NCBI GenBank assembly: GCA_937927905.1
Contig: CALFWP010000175.1
Coordinates: 1-5,983, forward strand
DNA: 5,983 bases
Direction: 5' to 3'
Source of the DNA: an uncultured Neomegalonema sp.
GTDB lineage: Bacteria > Pseudomonadota > Alphaproteobacteria > Rhodobacterales > Rhodobacteraceae
Under the pieces are notes generated by a model. It was not told the DNA's origin and ran no database searches. It was given only the letters and a program-made list of their open reading frames with translations. The position numbers and the translations under genes were made by a program. Below are positions 5,622-5,983 of this stretch, piece after piece. Numbering within the stretch: the first letter of the stretch is position 1; every line of letters begins with the position of its first letter.

Positions 5622-5930
5622 TCAGTACTCCCTGCGTGCATTGCGGACAAACTCCGGCAATGTCGCTTCCGCCTCGTCTTCAATTTCGGCCATTTCGTCC
5701 GGATTAAAGCGCATTTTTCTGAGTTTTTGAACTTGGCGGTTTTTCTCGGTGTGTTCGGGTTTTTCGTCTTCTTTGTTTTTATGGGAATACTTTTTAGTCT
5801 TGGTAAAATTTTTCAAAGCAAGAAAGCCGTCGCGGGCATAGACGTCCGCCATATCATCGCGCCTGATGCTCCAGACAATGATAACGGCCATTGCGCTGAC
5901 CGCGCACAAAAGCATCGCTCCGCCGATCAT
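5622..5930 (-). CDS. Small single-pass membrane protein of unknown function
   Basis: I do not recognise this 102-residue protein. It begins MIGGAMLLCAVSAMAVIIVW, which forms a single N-terminal membrane segment (about residues 2-20) followed by Arg-Arg-Asp, suggesting an uncleaved anchor with the rest of the chain in the cytosol by the positive-inside rule. The remainder is hydrophilic, with a Lys/Glu/His-rich low-complexity stretch (about 43-72: TKTKKYSHKNKEDEKPEHTE and on) and an acidic patch NPDEMAEIEDEAEATLPEF (76-94) near the end. The start at 5930 is chosen because GGAGG (5937-5941) sits six bases before it; a TTG at 5963 in the same frame would add 11 residues but lacks such a site. 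The stop is three bases before the glycosyltransferase ATG, suggesting translational coupling and a role in the same envelope or glycan process. An interaction role for the charged tail is inference. Confidence 0.72.
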   Translation of the reverse strand: MIGGAMLLCAVSAMAVIIVWSIRRDDMADVYARDGFLALKNFTKTKKYSHKNKEDEKPEHTEKNRQVQKLRKMRFNPDEMAEIEDEAEATLPEFVRNARREY

Positions 5931-5936
5931 GGTTCG

Positions 5937-5941
5937 CCTCC
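5937..5941 (-). promoter_or_regulatory. Ribosome binding site deciding the start of the small membrane protein
   Basis: GGAGG on the minus strand, six bases before the ATG at 5930, is the strongest Shine-Dalgarno match in the window. It supports the ATG at 5930 over the in-frame TTG at 5963. The remaining 42 bases to the window edge hold no gene that I can support. Confidence 0.7.
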
Positions 5942-5983
5942 GCTGATTTAACGCGTCATTCAATGTATTACGTTAGTAAAAAC

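Noticed and set aside
5529..5951. Plus-strand open frame of 140 codons with a very hydrophobic Phe/Val stretch
   Set aside because: The hydrophobic stretch is the complement of the Lys/Glu-rich part of the small membrane-protein gene, and the frame also runs into the glycosyltransferase gene. The minus-strand reading has a strong GGAGG site and operon spacing.
5931..5963. TTG start at 5963 extending the small membrane protein by 11 residues
   Set aside because: There is no ribosome binding site before the TTG, whereas GGAGG is well placed for the ATG at 5930.

Overview
The window looks like ordinary chromosomal DNA from a Gram-negative bacterium, most likely a mid-GC alphaproteobacterium. 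The clues are a Cupin_6-type AraC regulator, an IGHNSG-type N-terminus on one protein, an outer-membrane-type lipoprotein and periplasmic cupredoxin signals. This is inference from gene style; there is no rRNA or other taxonomic marker. I see no tRNA, rRNA, CRISPR array, insertion sequence, phage gene or origin.

Layout. Seven of the eight genes are on the minus strand, so they read from right to left. Region A (1-1222) holds a lipoprotein of the DUF4142 family, an amicyanin-type cupredoxin overlapping it by one base, and, after a 68-base gap with two small hairpins, the start of a small multi-pass membrane protein cut off by the window edge. Region B (1223-1374) is a 152-base divergent intergenic stretch with two inverted repeats and a likely -10 box. 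Region C (1375-2313) is the only plus-strand gene, an AraC/XylS-type regulator transcribed away from the lipoprotein gene. Region D (2344-4316) has prfC (release factor 3) followed 20 bases later by a RidA-family enamine/imine deaminase gene. Region E (4413-5930) has a small single-pass membrane protein of unknown function followed 3 bases later by a GT4-type glycosyltransferase.

How they fit together. The lipoprotein and cupredoxin are almost surely co-translated and form an envelope-located pair; the neighbouring AraC regulator is a candidate controller. prfC and ridA may share a transcript, although their functions (translation termination and metabolite damage control) are not obviously linked. 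The glycosyltransferase and the small membrane protein form another tight pair, probably part of a surface-polysaccharide or glycoconjugate locus that continues beyond the right edge.

I did not find a convincing new biological system. The least explained items are the small membrane protein at 5622-5930, the lipoprotein/cupredoxin/membrane-protein group next to the AraC gene, and the repeats between the divergent genes.
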